64,000 nt of DNA from Nodosilinea sp. FACHB-141 (GCF_014696135.1 NZ_JACJPP010000015.1:248001-312000); one strand, 5' to 3'. Counted from the stretch's first letter, positions 1-9,870 are shown. The notes: generated by a model not told the origin, from the sequence alone. Numbers and translations: made by a program.

Positions 1-708
1 GGTCTGCTTCAAGTTGACCCGCACCATACGCTCAAATACCCCGCTGATTAGAATCCCTAGAGTGAGGCTAGGCAAAGCCAAGTAGTACAGTGTGGTAAAG
101 AATGCGCCAAAATCGAGGGTCAGCAAGCTATCGAGCAGGTAGAGCCCGGTTGGCCCGGTCGGGGGCGCGGCCCGCAGCGGGTAGCGGGTGCCAATGGGAA
201 ACCAGCGCAGCTGCACCGCAAAAATAAGCTGCAAAATCATGCCAAACCAGTACATCGGAATGGCGTAGGTAATGATGCCAAACAGCCGTCCCCCCGCATC
301 CAGCGGCGAGTTGGGGCGCGAGGCCGCCAGGGCACCAACGCTGACGCCCACTACCGTGGCCACAAGCATGCCGCATACCGTTAGCTCAACCGTGGCCGGA
401 AAATGCGCTCGAATGATTTGCCACACGGTTTGGCCCTGGGTTGCGAGAGAAGACCCCAGATCCAGCCGCAGCAAATCTCCCAGGTAGCTCAAGTATTGAA
501 TAAACAAGGGCTGATCTAGGCCAAGCTGCGACCTAAGCGCATCCTTCGCCGCCGCCGGAGCCCGCGCCCCCAGCAGTGCATCTACCGGGTCGCCCGGTGT
601 CGACCGCAGTAGCAAAAACACCACCGTAGTGATGGTCAAAATCATCAGCGGGGCCAGCAGCAGCCGAGTGAAGATGTAGTAGCGCAGGGCAGCGGAACGG
701 GAGGACAT
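1..708 (-). CDS. Peptide/nickel-type ABC transporter permease (DppB-like), C-terminus cut by window edge
   Basis: An inner-membrane permease of the DppB/OppB/NikB class, which forms half of the membrane channel of a peptide- or metal-type ABC importer. Translation from the ATG at 706-708 gives 236 residues and is still open at base 1. A first membrane segment at about residues 10-30 is followed by the typical RSTPGDP motif of the periplasmic loop, then several hydrophobic segments. The substrate-binding lipoprotein lies directly upstream on the same strand, about 120 bp away, so the two probably form an operon. The second permease and the ATPases are not in this window. The substrate cannot be read from the sequence. 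Confidence 0.85.
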   Translation of the reverse strand, partial: MSSRSAALRYYIFTRLLLAPLMILTITTVVFLLLRSTPGDPVDALLGARAPAAAKDALRSQLGLDQPLFIQYLSYLGDLLRLDLGSSLATQGQTVWQIIRAHFPATVELTVCGMLVATVVGVSVGALAASRPNSPLDAGGRLFGIITYAIPMYWFGMILQLIFAVQLRWFPIGTRYPLRAAPPTGPTGLYLLDSLLTLDFGAFFTTLYYLALPSLTLGILISGVFERMVRVNLKQT

Positions 709-755
709 GGGGAAGTGAGGAAAGTGGGACAGAGAAAGTTTTGAGGGTTTAGTTT

Positions 756-805
756 TGAATTTTGAGTTGTTAATTGAGTCGTGAACTCAAAACTCAAAAT
801 TTAGA
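756..805. repeat. Inverted repeat between the ABC transporter genes
   Basis: The arms AATTTTGAGTT and AACTCAAAATT are perfect 11-base complements separated by about 20 bases. The hairpin lies between the substrate-binding protein gene and the permease gene. It may attenuate transcription so that the binding protein is made in excess, as in many ABC operons, but this is inference. Confidence 0.4.
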
Positions 806-831
806 ACTCACATTCTCGCGTCTTCGTGCAT

Positions 832-2499
832 TCATCCTCTCGAAATTTGCCACAGCAGAAACTGCTGCGTGGGCTCCACGGCCACGCCTTCGATGCCGTC
901 CTGGGCAAAGACGTAGTCTTTGTTTTGCCATAGGGGGACGTAGGGCACGTCATCGACCATCATTTGCTGGAGGTCAGCGATCGCCTGCTGACGGGCATCA
1001 GGGTCTTGCTCGGCCTGCTGTTTGGCCACGAGCTGATTGGCTTCGGGGCTGTAGTAAAACGAGCCGTTGGCCTGGGATGGGCCTTCTTCGCAGAGGTTGT
1101 TGCTGCCTTTCTCGCAGCTCATAAAGGGTTGAATGAAGGTGTCGGGGTCGTAGTAGTCGGGGTACCAGTTGGCCAAAACGATGGGGTAAATTCCTTTGCC
1201 CACGTTTTCCCAGAGGGTGGCCCCTTCAGTGTTTTGAACGCTCACCGTCACCAAGCCCGGCAGACCCGCCTCGATCGATTCTTTGAGGGTGTTGGCAACG
1301 ATGCTGCGGGTGGTAGAGGCCGAGGGATACCAGATTTCTAAAGTCAGTGGCTTAGCCTCTGAGAATCCGGCTTCAGTGAGCAGGGTTTTGGCTTTATCAA
1401 AGTCGCCGTCGCCGTAGGCGTCCTTGAACACCGGCTTAGCAATGTCAAAGCTGGCGGGAATCAAGCTATAGAGGGGTTCGGCCTGGCCCTGGAAGACGCG
1501 CTCGTTGAGCAGGGGACGATCGATCATGGCGGCGATCGCCTGGCGCACCTTGACATCATTCAGCGGCGTGATCTTTTGGTTGAGGGCCATGTAGTTGATC
1601 ACGTTGGTGCCCGCCTCGATCACCTGCCAGCCGCCGGAGCCTTCTTCGCGCTCAAGGGCCGCCACCTGCTCGGGGTCAAGGGTTTGGTAGGCAATATCAA
1701 GACCGCCGGTTCTAAAGGTGTTGTAGAGGTTGGCGGGGCTGGTAAAGATCTGAATGTCGATGCCCTGGTTGGCAGGGGCGTCGCCCCAGTAGTCGGGGTT
1801 GACGTCGAGCTTGATTGAGTCGCTGGTGAAGCCCGACAGCTTGTAGGGGCCGGTGCCGACAAAGCTATCGGGCTTAAAGCTGCCGGTGCCAATCTCGTAG
1901 CTCTCGGGCGAGATCGGGGTGACGCCCGAGAAGCTCAGCAGGGCAGGGAATGCCGCAAAGGGGGTTTTGAGGGTCAGGGTAAGCTCGTAGTCCCCCGTGG
2001 CTTCGGCGGTGGCAATTTTGTCAGACAGCAGGTAAGCGGGGCGACCGCCATTTTCCATAAACCGCTGGATGGAAAAGGCCATCACCTCGGCATTGAACGG
2101 GGTGCCATCGTGGAGGGTGACATTGTCCCGCAGGGGAATGGTGTAGGTCAGGCCGTCATCGCTGACAGTGGGTAGCTCGGTAGCGAGCTGGGGCACCAGG
2201 TTGGTGGTGCCAGGCTCGTAGGTGTAGAGGCGATCGCCCAAGTTATAGAGCAAAATGCCGGGAAAGGTTTCGTAGGCGTCGGCGGGGTCGAGGGTGCGGG
2301 CGGTGAGGGTGGTGCCAATGGTAACGCGGCCATCGCTATCACCAGCAGGGGCATCGGCAGCGGGTTGATCGTTGCCGGCGCAGCCTAGGGCGATCGCAAA
2401 TACCAGCCCAAACAGTCCCATAAACTGCACCACCCGCCGCCAAGGCTGCCGTGCCCAAATTCTGTTGCCTTTACCCATCCACGACACCAAAGAGTTCAT
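832..2499 (-). CDS. ABC transporter substrate-binding lipoprotein, family 5 (DppA/OppA-like)
   Basis: A 555-residue extracytoplasmic solute-binding protein of SBP family 5, which captures peptides, nickel complexes or similar ligands for a DppB-type permease. The N-terminus has a positively charged region, a hydrophobic stretch at about residues 25-38, and a Cys at residue 40 in ALGC. That is a slightly degenerate lipobox, so it is probably a lipoprotein. The body has family features such as the early TARTLDPADAYE segment, the SIQRFMENGG segment and LNERVFQGQAEP. It is followed on the same strand by the DppB-like permease, supporting a transport operon. The ligand is unknown. Confidence 0.88.
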   Translation of the reverse strand: MNSLVSWMGKGNRIWARQPWRRVVQFMGLFGLVFAIALGCAGNDQPAADAPAGDSDGRVTIGTTLTARTLDPADAYETFPGILLYNLGDRLYTYEPGTTNLVPQLATELPTVSDDGLTYTIPLRDNVTLHDGTPFNAEVMAFSIQRFMENGGRPAYLLSDKIATAEATGDYELTLTLKTPFAAFPALLSFSGVTPISPESYEIGTGSFKPDSFVGTGPYKLSGFTSDSIKLDVNPDYWGDAPANQGIDIQIFTSPANLYNTFRTGGLDIAYQTLDPEQVAALEREEGSGGWQVIEAGTNVINYMALNQKITPLNDVKVRQAIAAMIDRPLLNERVFQGQAEPLYSLIPASFDIAKPVFKDAYGDGDFDKAKTLLTEAGFSEAKPLTLEIWYPSASTTRSIVANTLKESIEAGLPGLVTVSVQNTEGATLWENVGKGIYPIVLANWYPDYYDPDTFIQPFMSCEKGSNNLCEEGPSQANGSFYYSPEANQLVAKQQAEQDPDARQQAIADLQQMMVDDVPYVPLWQNKDYVFAQDGIEGVAVEPTQQFLLWQISRG

Positions 2500-2549
2500 C
2501 AGGTTTTATCTAGCTAACTGGCCAACACTGGGATAGTTGTATCACCCTT

Positions 2550-2640
2550 TGGGGACTAGGGGGAGTGGGGGAGTGGGGGAGTGGGGGAGTGGATGGGTAG
2601 GGGGTGGATGGGTAGGTTGGTCTCCTTACTCCTTACCCCT
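2550..2640. repeat. G-rich GGGGGAGT-type tandem tract
   Basis: About three close copies of GGGGGAGTG followed by GGATGGGTAG repeats fill the gap between the ABA4-like gene and the transporter. Similar purine-rich or complementary pyrimidine-rich tracts occur at 3460-3520, 10770-10870, 16546-16572 and 28800-28935, always at gene boundaries. Confidence 0.6.
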
Positions 2641-3112
2641 CATTCCCTACGGGCTCACCGACCTTGTCCCCTGCGAATCGTTTCCATACTGCATCGGTGA
2701 ATAGGTGTGACAGCAGCCCTAGAGGGCCAGCAAAGAAACATAGGGCGAGGGAATGGCGCGTGAAGACACCGCTTTCCTGGCCTTGCCAGTAGATCCAGCG
2801 ACCGACGAATAGGTCGAAGGCGAGAAAGTGGACCCAGCCGGTGGCGGTAACGTGGGGCTGGGCAAAGACTGCTGCCAGGTCGCTCAGGCTGAGGTTGGGG
2901 TCGGAGAGGGCCTCGATGCCTTCGACGTTGGTAAAGCTGGTGACGAAGAGAAACAGGTATAGCCCGGCTAGGGCAGCAAAGGGGAGGAGAGAACCCATAA
3001 CGGTGCGGGTGAGTTTGGTGTTGGGCACCAGTATCATCAGGGTCCAAAAGGGGAGCACAAAGAGGTTGGCGCTGCTAAACAGCAGCTCTAGCAGATTGGC
3101 ATCGACGGTCAT
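2633..3112 (-). CDS. ABA4-like family protein (DUF4281)
   Basis: A 159-residue membrane protein of the ABA4/DUF4281 family. The plant member ABA4 is needed for neoxanthin formation; the role of the cyanobacterial members is not established, though carotenoid metabolism is plausible. Four hydrophobic segments can be seen, near residues 10-28, 40-60, 92-110 and 124-142. Family signatures are the early NLFVLPFW stretch, VHFLAFDLFVGRWI, and the C-terminal FAGPLGLL segment. The length matches the family. It has a long leader with tandem hairpins and lies downstream of uvrC, about 400 bp away, so it is probably a separate transcription unit. Confidence 0.85.
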   Translation of the reverse strand: MTVDANLLELLFSSANLFVLPFWTLMILVPNTKLTRTVMGSLLPFAALAGLYLFLFVTSFTNVEGIEALSDPNLSLSDLAAVFAQPHVTATGWVHFLAFDLFVGRWIYWQGQESGVFTRHSLALCFFAGPLGLLSHLFTDAVWKRFAGDKVGEPVGNEG

Positions 3113-3517
3113 AGGGGGAGTGTTGCTCTAGAGGACTGTCCTTAGTGTAAGCAGTTCCCGTAGGGTGCATTCGCGCAGCAATGCACCATCCACTTGAGCT
3201 ACAGGTTCCATGCCAGAAGAATAGGGAATTTAGCTATGGGTTAGGGCAGAATCGGGCGGAGGGCAGCGGACCTTGCGATAAAGCCAGATTAACCGCTGGG
3301 GACATTTCGATTGTCCCCAGACCCCCTCGTCCAGGGCCGTGCCGCCGCCCTGGACCCAACGGAAAGGATTGGCCAATCATCGGTTTAAACTTCTGTCTTG
3401 CAAATGGGTCTGTAGGTAACACTCAACTCTGCGGTTACAGCTCCCACCCTCACCTTCCTCACTTACCCATCTACTCATCCACTCTCCCACCCATCCACTC
3501 TCCACCCCATCACTCCC
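3113..3517. other. Structured gap between uvrC and the ABA4-like gene
   Basis: No gene is supported here. The gap holds a REP-like element (3160-3187), two adjacent perfect 9-bp hairpins (3296-3320 and 3329-3355) and a C-rich CCCATCCACT-type tract (about 3460-3520). The hairpins could terminate uvrC or belong to the leader of the ABA4-like gene. Confidence 0.6.
3160..3187 (+). repeat. REP-like dispersed palindrome (GTAGGGTGCATTCGC family)
   Basis: A 28-bp element with an internal perfect stem GGTGCATT/AATGCACC. It is nearly identical to the two inverted copies between sufB and sufC (14252-14328). It resembles the short palindromic elements scattered through many cyanobacterial genomes. Confidence 0.7.
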
Positions 3518-5416
3518 TTACACCATCTCCTCAATCTCTTCCGCCTGGGGATGAAAGTACTCATAGATCTGCTGGGCCAGCTGGGGGCCAATGCCGGGGA
3601 CGGTGGCGAGCTGTTGAGGGCTAGCTTCGCGGATGTAGTCGATGGAGCGGAAGGCGGCCAGTAGTTCTTTCTGGCGGTGCTGGCCCAGACCGGGAATTTC
3701 AGAGAGGCGCGATCGCCGCATCCGATCCGTCCGCTTTTTCCTGTGGAAGCTGATGGCAAAGCGGTGGGCCTCGTCACGCAGGCGGCGTAGCAGCTGCACG
3801 CCGGGCTGGTCGGCTTCGGTGGGCAGCGGGATCGATTCGCCGGGCAGGAAGATCTCTTCGCGCTTTTTGGCTAGGCTGACGACGTTAATGTCTTGTAGTA
3901 GGTTGAGTTCTTTTAGAACTTCGACCACGGCCGAAAGCTGGCCTTTGCCACCGTCGATCATCACTAGGTCGGGCCAATCGGGGTTGCCCAGGCGTTGCTT
4001 CGTGGGGTCGGTGGCGTAGCGGCGAAAGCGGCGGCGAATCACCTCGGCCATGCTAGCGAAGTCGTCGGAGTGGCCCGGCTTCACCTCGGGATTTTTGATT
4101 TTGTAGTGGCGGTAGTGCTGTTTGGCGGGCATGCCATCGACAAACACCACCTGGGAGGCGACGGCGTCGGAACCTTGGATGTGGGAGATGTCGTAGCCTT
4201 CGATGCGCTTGGGCAGGTCGGGCAGATCGATCGCGATCGCCAGATCTTGCAGAGCCTGAATGTTGCGATCGGCGGCGGCTTGGGTGCGGGCCAGTTCGTA
4301 CTGGGCGTTGCGCTCGACCATTTCAATCAGCTCGGCCTTGGTTTGGCGCTGGGGTACCTCGACGGAAACCTTGCGGCCTCGGCGCTGGGTGAGGTATTGG
4401 GTCAGCATGTCGCCCTCGGGCAACTCGTGCTGGGCAAGAATCAGGGCCGGGATTTCGACCGCTTCTACGGTTTGGTAGTGGTCTTCCAGCACTCGCTGGA
4501 GAATTTCGCCCGGTGTGCCCGACTCGGCATCGGCGGTGAAGCCTAGGCGGCCCACTAGGCGACCGGCCCGCACCTGAAAGATCTGCACGCAGGCGTGTTT
4601 GTCGTCGGCAGCAAGGGCGATCGCATCCCTTGACACTGTGTCATCGGGCAGCGCCACCTTCTGATCGGCACAGAGCCGCTCTAAGCCTCGGATTTGATCC
4701 CGCAGGCGGGCTGCTAGCTCAAACTTGAGGTCTTCCGCCGCCTTCTCCATCTGGGCGGTGAGAATATCCACTAATTCGGTGGTGCGGCCCTGGAAGACCA
4801 TGACGACGCGCTGCAGGGTCTTGTGATAATCTTCCGGCGAGATTAGCTGTTGGCAGACACCGGGACAGCGGCCAATGTCGTAGTTGAGACAGGGGCGATC
4901 GCGATGCACGGGCTGAGGTCGCTGCCTCAATGGGAATATCCGCTTCACCAGATGCAGGGTGCTGCGCAGCAGGCCCACATCGACGTAGGGACCGTAGTAG
5001 CGATCCTTCAGGCTCTTGCGCCGCTTGCGGGTGATAAAAATGCGGGGGTAGTCTTCCGACCAGGTGACGCAGAGGTAGGGATACTTCTTATCATCCTTCA
5101 GCAGCACATTGAAGTGAGGCTGATTCTGCTTAATCAGGTTGGCTTCTAGGGCCAGGGCCTCGGCCTCGGTGTCGGTAACGATAAATTCGATATCGACAAT
5201 CTGCATCACCATCACGGTAATGCGCGGCATGTGGCCATGAAAGTCGCGAAAGTACGATCGCACCCGCGTACGCAAACACTTCGACTTGCCGATGTAGAGC
5301 GTCTGGTCACGGCCGTCTTTCATAAAGTAGACCCCCGGCTCTTTGGGAATCTCTTTAAGCCGCGCCTCAAGGCGCTCGGGGTCGTTAACTAAGGTGATGG
5401 GTTGAACCGAAGTCAC
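3518..5416 (-). CDS. uvrC: UvrABC system protein C, excinuclease subunit
   Basis: The nucleotide excision repair nuclease that makes both incisions around a lesion once UvrB has marked it. The 632 residues match the family length. The GIY-YIG nuclease domain is at the N-terminus (GVYFMKDG, then TLYIGKS at roughly residues 27-45). The UVR UvrB-binding segment is near residues 205-240. The RNase H-like second nuclease carries EGYDISH and MIDGGKGQ. Helix-hairpin-helix motifs near the end include IPGLGQHR and VPGIGPQL. The start is the ATG at 5416. It has no obvious operon partner; a 66-residue gene is transcribed divergently. Confidence 0.97.
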   Translation of the reverse strand: MTSVQPITLVNDPERLEARLKEIPKEPGVYFMKDGRDQTLYIGKSKCLRTRVRSYFRDFHGHMPRITVMVMQIVDIEFIVTDTEAEALALEANLIKQNQPHFNVLLKDDKKYPYLCVTWSEDYPRIFITRKRRKSLKDRYYGPYVDVGLLRSTLHLVKRIFPLRQRPQPVHRDRPCLNYDIGRCPGVCQQLISPEDYHKTLQRVVMVFQGRTTELVDILTAQMEKAAEDLKFELAARLRDQIRGLERLCADQKVALPDDTVSRDAIALAADDKHACVQIFQVRAGRLVGRLGFTADAESGTPGEILQRVLEDHYQTVEAVEIPALILAQHELPEGDMLTQYLTQRRGRKVSVEVPQRQTKAELIEMVERNAQYELARTQAAADRNIQALQDLAIAIDLPDLPKRIEGYDISHIQGSDAVASQVVFVDGMPAKQHYRHYKIKNPEVKPGHSDDFASMAEVIRRRFRRYATDPTKQRLGNPDWPDLVMIDGGKGQLSAVVEVLKELNLLQDINVVSLAKKREEIFLPGESIPLPTEADQPGVQLLRRLRDEAHRFAISFHRKKRTDRMRRSRLSEIPGLGQHRQKELLAAFRSIDYIREASPQQLATVPGIGPQLAQQIYEYFHPQAEEIEEMV

Positions 5417-5725
5417 AGGCGCTAGCAGCTAAACCTCTGTACTAACCAGGATAGCGGCAATTTCATGCCGCAAAATTCTCCTAGGCAGACGGTTTTCCGC
5501 CGTAAAAAGGAGTGATATGTTTGGATCACATGTTGGCCCGTTACCGGCTTCAGTATATGTGCGCATTCGAGCAGGTTGTTTATATACCTGCTTCATGGTC
5601 GCTTGCGATCCCGGCTAGAACTGTAAAGATTGATTTTGTAAGCGTTTCTTTCTGGAAACCTCTCGCCCTCGATGTAGTTAGTATTACATCCTGTTCCTGA
5701 TCGTTCCTGTCACTATCTTGCCCAC
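5417..5725. other. Divergent promoter region of uvrC and the 66-aa gene
   Basis: About 309 bp separate two divergent genes, so promoters for both must lie here. I see no recognisable operator, RNA gene or insertion sequence. Confidence 0.5.
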
Positions 5726-5926
5726 ATGACTCCCCAAGAATTTGAAACTCGCTATCGCGAGCAAATTAGAGATATTCTCAACCAGCTCCAGTCGGCCATG
5801 GCGACTTCGTCCCAGCTTGAGAACACCATTACCGATATTGGTGCAGCTGTTCAGCTGTTAAGCCGAGATGTAGAGCGCTATCTGGCCGAGCAACAGTCGG
5901 GGTCGGGGGGCGGCAGCCTGTCGTAG
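5726..5926 (+). CDS. Small conserved-type protein, 66 aa, unknown function
   Basis: A short soluble protein beginning MTPQEFETRYREQIRDIL. It is mostly predicted helix with a Gly/Ser-rich tail. Helical spacing and charge look like a small coiled-coil or adaptor protein. I recognise no catalytic motif. The ORF is clean, codon use matches the neighbours, and it has its own upstream region divergent from uvrC, which supports a real gene. The function is unknown. Confidence 0.6.
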   Translation: MTPQEFETRYREQIRDILNQLQSAMATSSQLENTITDIGAAVQLLSRDVERYLAEQQSGSGGGSLS

Positions 5927-6061
5927 CGTCGGTCCGCGTTTACAGAAGAGTTGAAGGTGCTAGGAGAGCGTTGGCGGGTCGAAACATTGCAAAACTACTG
6001 TTCCAACCCGCGAACCTTTCAACCAGCGGGTCAAATCTAAGCTCGACTTAAACTCGGTGGC

Positions 6062-6472
6062 TCACTCTGACTGGGGCGATCGCACAACGGTGTGAATCGC
6101 CTGGGTGAGCTGCTGAAGGGCAATAGGTTTGACCAGGTACTGCTGCGCCCCCAAGGCCAAGGCGCGCTGCTGGTCTTCGGCAAAGGCATAGCCCGACACA
6201 ACGATGACGGGCAAATTTTGCCATGGAGCAGACGATCGCAGCTGTTGGAGCAGAGTGTAGCCATCAATTTCGGGCAACCCTAGATCGAGCAGTAGCAGAT
6301 GGGGCTGAAACTCTTTTAGATGCTGCTGTAGGTCTAGCCCATGGGGCAGCGCCAGTACCCTAAACCCAGAGTAGGTGAGATAGTCGGCAAAAAATAGACG
6401 GTTGCCCCTGTCGTCCTCTACCACAACGATGCGAAGCTGACCATCAGCAGTGCTGGATGGAGATGTCACCAT
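6062..6472 (-). CDS. Stand-alone response regulator (receiver domain only)
   Basis: A 136-residue single-domain receiver of the CheY type, with no output domain. The acidic pair D20/D21, the phosphoacceptor D63 in LLLLDLGLPEIDGY, S93 in VVSGYA and K115 in LVKP are all present, so it should accept phosphate from a histidine kinase. No kinase gene is adjacent, so it is an orphan and its partner cannot be named. It may act as a phosphate shuttle or through protein contact. Confidence 0.9.
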   Translation of the reverse strand: MVTSPSSTADGQLRIVVVEDDRGNRLFFADYLTYSGFRVLALPHGLDLQQHLKEFQPHLLLLDLGLPEIDGYTLLQQLRSSAPWQNLPVIVVSGYAFAEDQQRALALGAQQYLVKPIALQQLTQAIHTVVRSPQSE

Positions 6473-6847
6473 TACCCTTAGATCCTACTCTGAGAACTGG
6501 CACCACCAGAACCGCGAGTCGTTCTGATAACCCAATGAGTTGCACCCTGGATACTAATGAATGGCGTAGCCCAGCATGAGGTCAAAGCCAGGCAAGTTAA
6601 TGCAATCCTTAACTCAGTTACTCACATCTTAATGGGTGCTTCACTGGTGACTCAGTCGCTGTAACGACTTTTGTAGGTTTGTTTACAGCGTTAATCACAG
6701 TTTTATATCAAACCTAAGTTCGATATCACCGCTGCGACCAGGGTAGTAAGGCAGCTTGGTAGAGGTTTTGGCGTAGACACAACTAGGCCGTAAGGCCTAC
6801 GCCCTGAACGGTTTACGGAATACAAATGATTATCGCCGACTGCCAGA
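6473..6847. other. Gap upstream of the response regulator
   Basis: This stretch holds the response-regulator promoter region and the 3' flank of the aminotransferase. Nested inverted repeats at 6770-6803 (GGCGTAG...CTACGCC, and TAGGCC/GGCCTA inside) form alternative hairpins 45 bp beyond the aminotransferase stop and may end its transcript. No gene is seen. Confidence 0.45.
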
Positions 6848-8023
6848 TTATGGAGCGCCTGGCAGAAATTCAGCAATGCGATCGATCGCCGCTTCTAGCA
6901 CATCCGGCGGATGCACTAGGGCAATCCGCACATAACCCTCGCCCGCCTTGCCGAAGCCTATACCAGGGGCCAAGGCTACGCCAGTCTGCTCGACCAAGCG
7001 CAGACAAAACTCCTTAGAGCGCTCACTCCAAGGGTTGGGCAGTTTGGCCCAGAGATACATGGTGGCGTCGGGCTTAGGCACCGCCCAGCCAATGCGATTT
7101 AACGCCGCCACCGCTGTGTCGCGTCGCTGGCGAAAGGTGGCAACCATGTTGTGTACGGTGTCTTGGGGGCCGGTGAGGGCAGCGATCGCCCCCCGCTGAA
7201 TGCCGGGATACTGGTTGAAATCTACGTTGGCCTTGATCTGACGCAGAGCGGTAATGATCGCTGCGTTGCCGATCGCATACCCCACCCGGAAGCCTCCCAT
7301 GTTGTAAGACTTCGACATGGTGAAGAACTCGATGGTGCAGGTCTTGTCGGGGTCGGCCTGAAGGGCCGATATGGCTGGCTTCCCCGTAAAGGTTAGGTCA
7401 GCGTAGGGGAAGTCATGGGCCAGCACCAGGTTGTGCTGCTGACAAAAAGCCACCGCCTCTTGCCAAAAATCGAGCGAGGCCGTGGCGGTGGTGGGATTGT
7501 GGGGGTAGCTCAGCACCATCAGTCGCGATTGTTCCAACACCGCCAGAGGAATGTCGGCAAAGCGGGGTAAGAACCCATCTTCTGCAATCAGAGGCATGGG
7601 ATAAATCTGCCCGTTGGCCAGGTACACCCCCCCGGCGTGGGAAGGGTAGCCCGGGTCCATCAGCAGGGCAAAGTCGCCGGGGTTGAGCACTGCCAGGGGG
7701 AGGTGGGCGGTGCCTTCCTGGGAGCCGATTAGCAGAAGCACCTCGGTCTCAGGATCGACGGCTACATCAAACTTATCGGTATACCAGCGAGCAGCGGCTT
7801 CACGAAACGCTTGAGTCCCTGAAAATAGGCAGTAGCCGTGGGTGGTGGGGTCGCTCAGGGCGGTGGCGATCGCCTCTAACACATGGGTTGGCGTAGACAA
7901 ATCTGACGACCCCAACGACAGATCGACAATCGACTGGCCCGTTGCTCGAGCCGCTGCCTTAGCCCGATCCATATCGGCAAACACGTTGGCCTGTAGAGGC
8001 ATCATCCGCTGGGCGATTTGCAT
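6848..8023 (-). CDS. Class I/II PLP-dependent aminotransferase (LL-DAP aminotransferase-like)
   Basis: A cytosolic fold-type I aminotransferase of 391 residues. Key residues are visible: N176 in SYPHNPT, D204 in AHDFPYADL, the PLP lysine K238 in TMSKSYNMGGFR, and R246 for the phosphate. The sequence is closest to the group annotated as LL-diaminopimelate or succinyldiaminopimelate aminotransferases, so a role in lysine and peptidoglycan precursor synthesis is likely. Aspartate or alanine aminotransferase activity cannot be excluded. It is a single gene with about 260 bp to the divergent diguanylate cyclase. Confidence 0.85.
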   Translation of the reverse strand: MQIAQRMMPLQANVFADMDRAKAAARATGQSIVDLSLGSSDLSTPTHVLEAIATALSDPTTHGYCLFSGTQAFREAAARWYTDKFDVAVDPETEVLLLIGSQEGTAHLPLAVLNPGDFALLMDPGYPSHAGGVYLANGQIYPMPLIAEDGFLPRFADIPLAVLEQSRLMVLSYPHNPTTATASLDFWQEAVAFCQQHNLVLAHDFPYADLTFTGKPAISALQADPDKTCTIEFFTMSKSYNMGGFRVGYAIGNAAIITALRQIKANVDFNQYPGIQRGAIAALTGPQDTVHNMVATFRQRRDTAVAALNRIGWAVPKPDATMYLWAKLPNPWSERSKEFCLRLVEQTGVALAPGIGFGKAGEGYVRIALVHPPDVLEAAIDRIAEFLPGAP

Positions 8024-8286
8024 GGCGCTGGGGAAGTTAGGTCAGTCTGCCGCTGGTGGGACAGAGTTAGGCGGAACGAATTGATCAGGGAATACTTAAT
8101 TATAAAACCTTTGTATCAACCCCGATTTTTAGGGACTTCTGGAGGGATTACTGAATCAGTCGCAGTCAAGCGTTGTTTTCCTCTCGCTTAGGGCAGCGGT
8201 TTAAATTGATACGCATAATACATTCATCAGCGATCGGGCTCTCTACAAATTTTTTAATGCTCTTTTAGCCTGGTGGTCTCCCTGCC

Positions 8287-9837
8287 ATGAACCAAGTCCG
8301 GCCTACGTCTTTAGGAGATGCCTACCCAGCCCTATGCAACTTTTTGCGGCTTACCTCACTGACTCTGTCTGCCCCTCAGCTAGCGCTAACGGTCCAGGTG
8401 GGCGACGACTGGCGCCACGGCGGGGTAATGAACTACGGTCAACTGCCCGCTGTCACTCTGCGAGAGGTGCTGTCCAGCCAGCCGATGGAGGCAACATTTC
8501 TAGAATGCGATCAGCTTTCCCTTAGCACTCACAGCCAATCGGGTCTACCTGCCGAAGCCAGCCCGATGCCAGTGCTGGTAGGGCGTTTGCACAGCACCGA
8601 CCATCGGTATAACTTTACAATTTATGTGCCTGGCTTGGCCGTAGATGGGCTAAGCGAGGTGCAGATTAAAACCCTTCAGTACCTCACCCAGCAGCTGCTC
8701 TTGTGTCTGGCTCTAGCCCAACCCGCTACCCCATCGCTGCCGCATGCAGGGGCGCCCAGACTGACGGCGGGTGCACCCCTTGACGGTGTCGATTTTCTGT
8801 CGCGGGTGGTGACGCTAAACCCCGGTGGTGCTATCTACGATCGCGTTCAGCATGGCCATCCTCGGTTGGCTGATTTGGTGGCCCAGCTCCAGTCGTGCCT
8901 GTCTTACAAGCAGTTGGGCCAGCTGTTAGGGACCTATTTGCCCTATTTTTTTCCGCATCAGTCGGGGCGTCTGGTGCTGTTTTCGACCTCTTCTGAAAGC
9001 TTTACAGTTCTCACCGAGTGGGGCGATGCTAAGCCCTTAGCCGTGGTAGAACAGCAGTGTTGCTATTCCCAGGAGCAACTGCCGTTTCAGCCGTCCTGCA
9101 TTGGTCAAGAATGCCACCAGTGCCAGGTAAGCCATTACCCCCAACAGGCTACTAGGTGCATCGTGCTCGGCATGGTGAATAACACCACCTGTATTGTGCA
9201 GCTGGTGCAGACCGAGGCAGACCCCTTTACTTCGGTGCAGACGGCGCTGCTAAAAAAGCTGTCGGAGCAAATTCTGTTTGTGATGCAGCGGCTGCTGCTG
9301 CTCGAAGACCTGCAAGATCAGGCGCTAAAGGATCCGCTAACGGGGTTGCTCAACCGCCGCCATGCCGACACCGTGCTTAACAGCCTGTGCCACGCCACCA
9401 AACAGCAAAATATCAGCATTATTTTGATCGATATTGACCATTTCAAAGCTGTCAACGATACCTATGGCCACCAGGCAGGCGATGCCGTGCTCAAAAATAT
9501 TGGCATGCTGCTGCGGGGCCATGTGCGAGCTCAGGATATCGTCTGTCGCTACGGCGGTGAAGAATTTTGTATGGTGCTGCTCGACACTACCCCTGAAGTC
9601 GCCCTAAAACGAGCCGAAAAAATTCGTCGGGCTGTGAAGTATGTCACTAATTCCTTCAATGGCCAAACGCTGCCACCGATCAGTATTTCTCTAGGTGTGG
9701 CAAGCTTTCCTCACCACGGTGAAACCCCACAAGCTTTGGTTACCCTGGCTGACAAGGCACTGTACTGGGCCAAAAACCACGGACGCGATCGCGCCATCAG
9801 CGTCGACCACATGCTCTCTAGGGCTGAGGTCTCTTAA
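8287..9837 (+). CDS. Diguanylate cyclase with GAF-like sensory region
   Basis: Makes cyclic di-GMP from two GTP. In the 516 residues the C-terminal GGDEF domain starts with DPLTGLLNRR (349-358) and has an intact GGEEF active site (423-427). An intact RxxD inhibitory site, RAQD at 414-417, lies exactly five residues before it, so product inhibition is expected. The region at about 200-340 looks GAF-like and contains an unusual run of cysteines (C258, C259, C271, C276, C279, and C291), which could bind a metal, cluster or tetrapyrrole. The N-terminal 150 residues are unrecognised. A ComFB-type cyclic-dinucleotide receptor is encoded at 33.8-34.4 kb. Confidence 0.92.
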   Translation: MNQVRPTSLGDAYPALCNFLRLTSLTLSAPQLALTVQVGDDWRHGGVMNYGQLPAVTLREVLSSQPMEATFLECDQLSLSTHSQSGLPAEASPMPVLVGRLHSTDHRYNFTIYVPGLAVDGLSEVQIKTLQYLTQQLLLCLALAQPATPSLPHAGAPRLTAGAPLDGVDFLSRVVTLNPGGAIYDRVQHGHPRLADLVAQLQSCLSYKQLGQLLGTYLPYFFPHQSGRLVLFSTSSESFTVLTEWGDAKPLAVVEQQCCYSQEQLPFQPSCIGQECHQCQVSHYPQQATRCIVLGMVNNTTCIVQLVQTEADPFTSVQTALLKKLSEQILFVMQRLLLLEDLQDQALKDPLTGLLNRRHADTVLNSLCHATKQQNISIILIDIDHFKAVNDTYGHQAGDAVLKNIGMLLRGHVRAQDIVCRYGGEEFCMVLLDTTPEVALKRAEKIRRAVKYVTNSFNGQTLPPISISLGVASFPHHGETPQALVTLADKALYWAKNHGRDRAISVDHMLSRAEVS

Positions 9838-9870
9838 ACCCTTAGCCATAAGCCACGGCGGGTAATCGCT

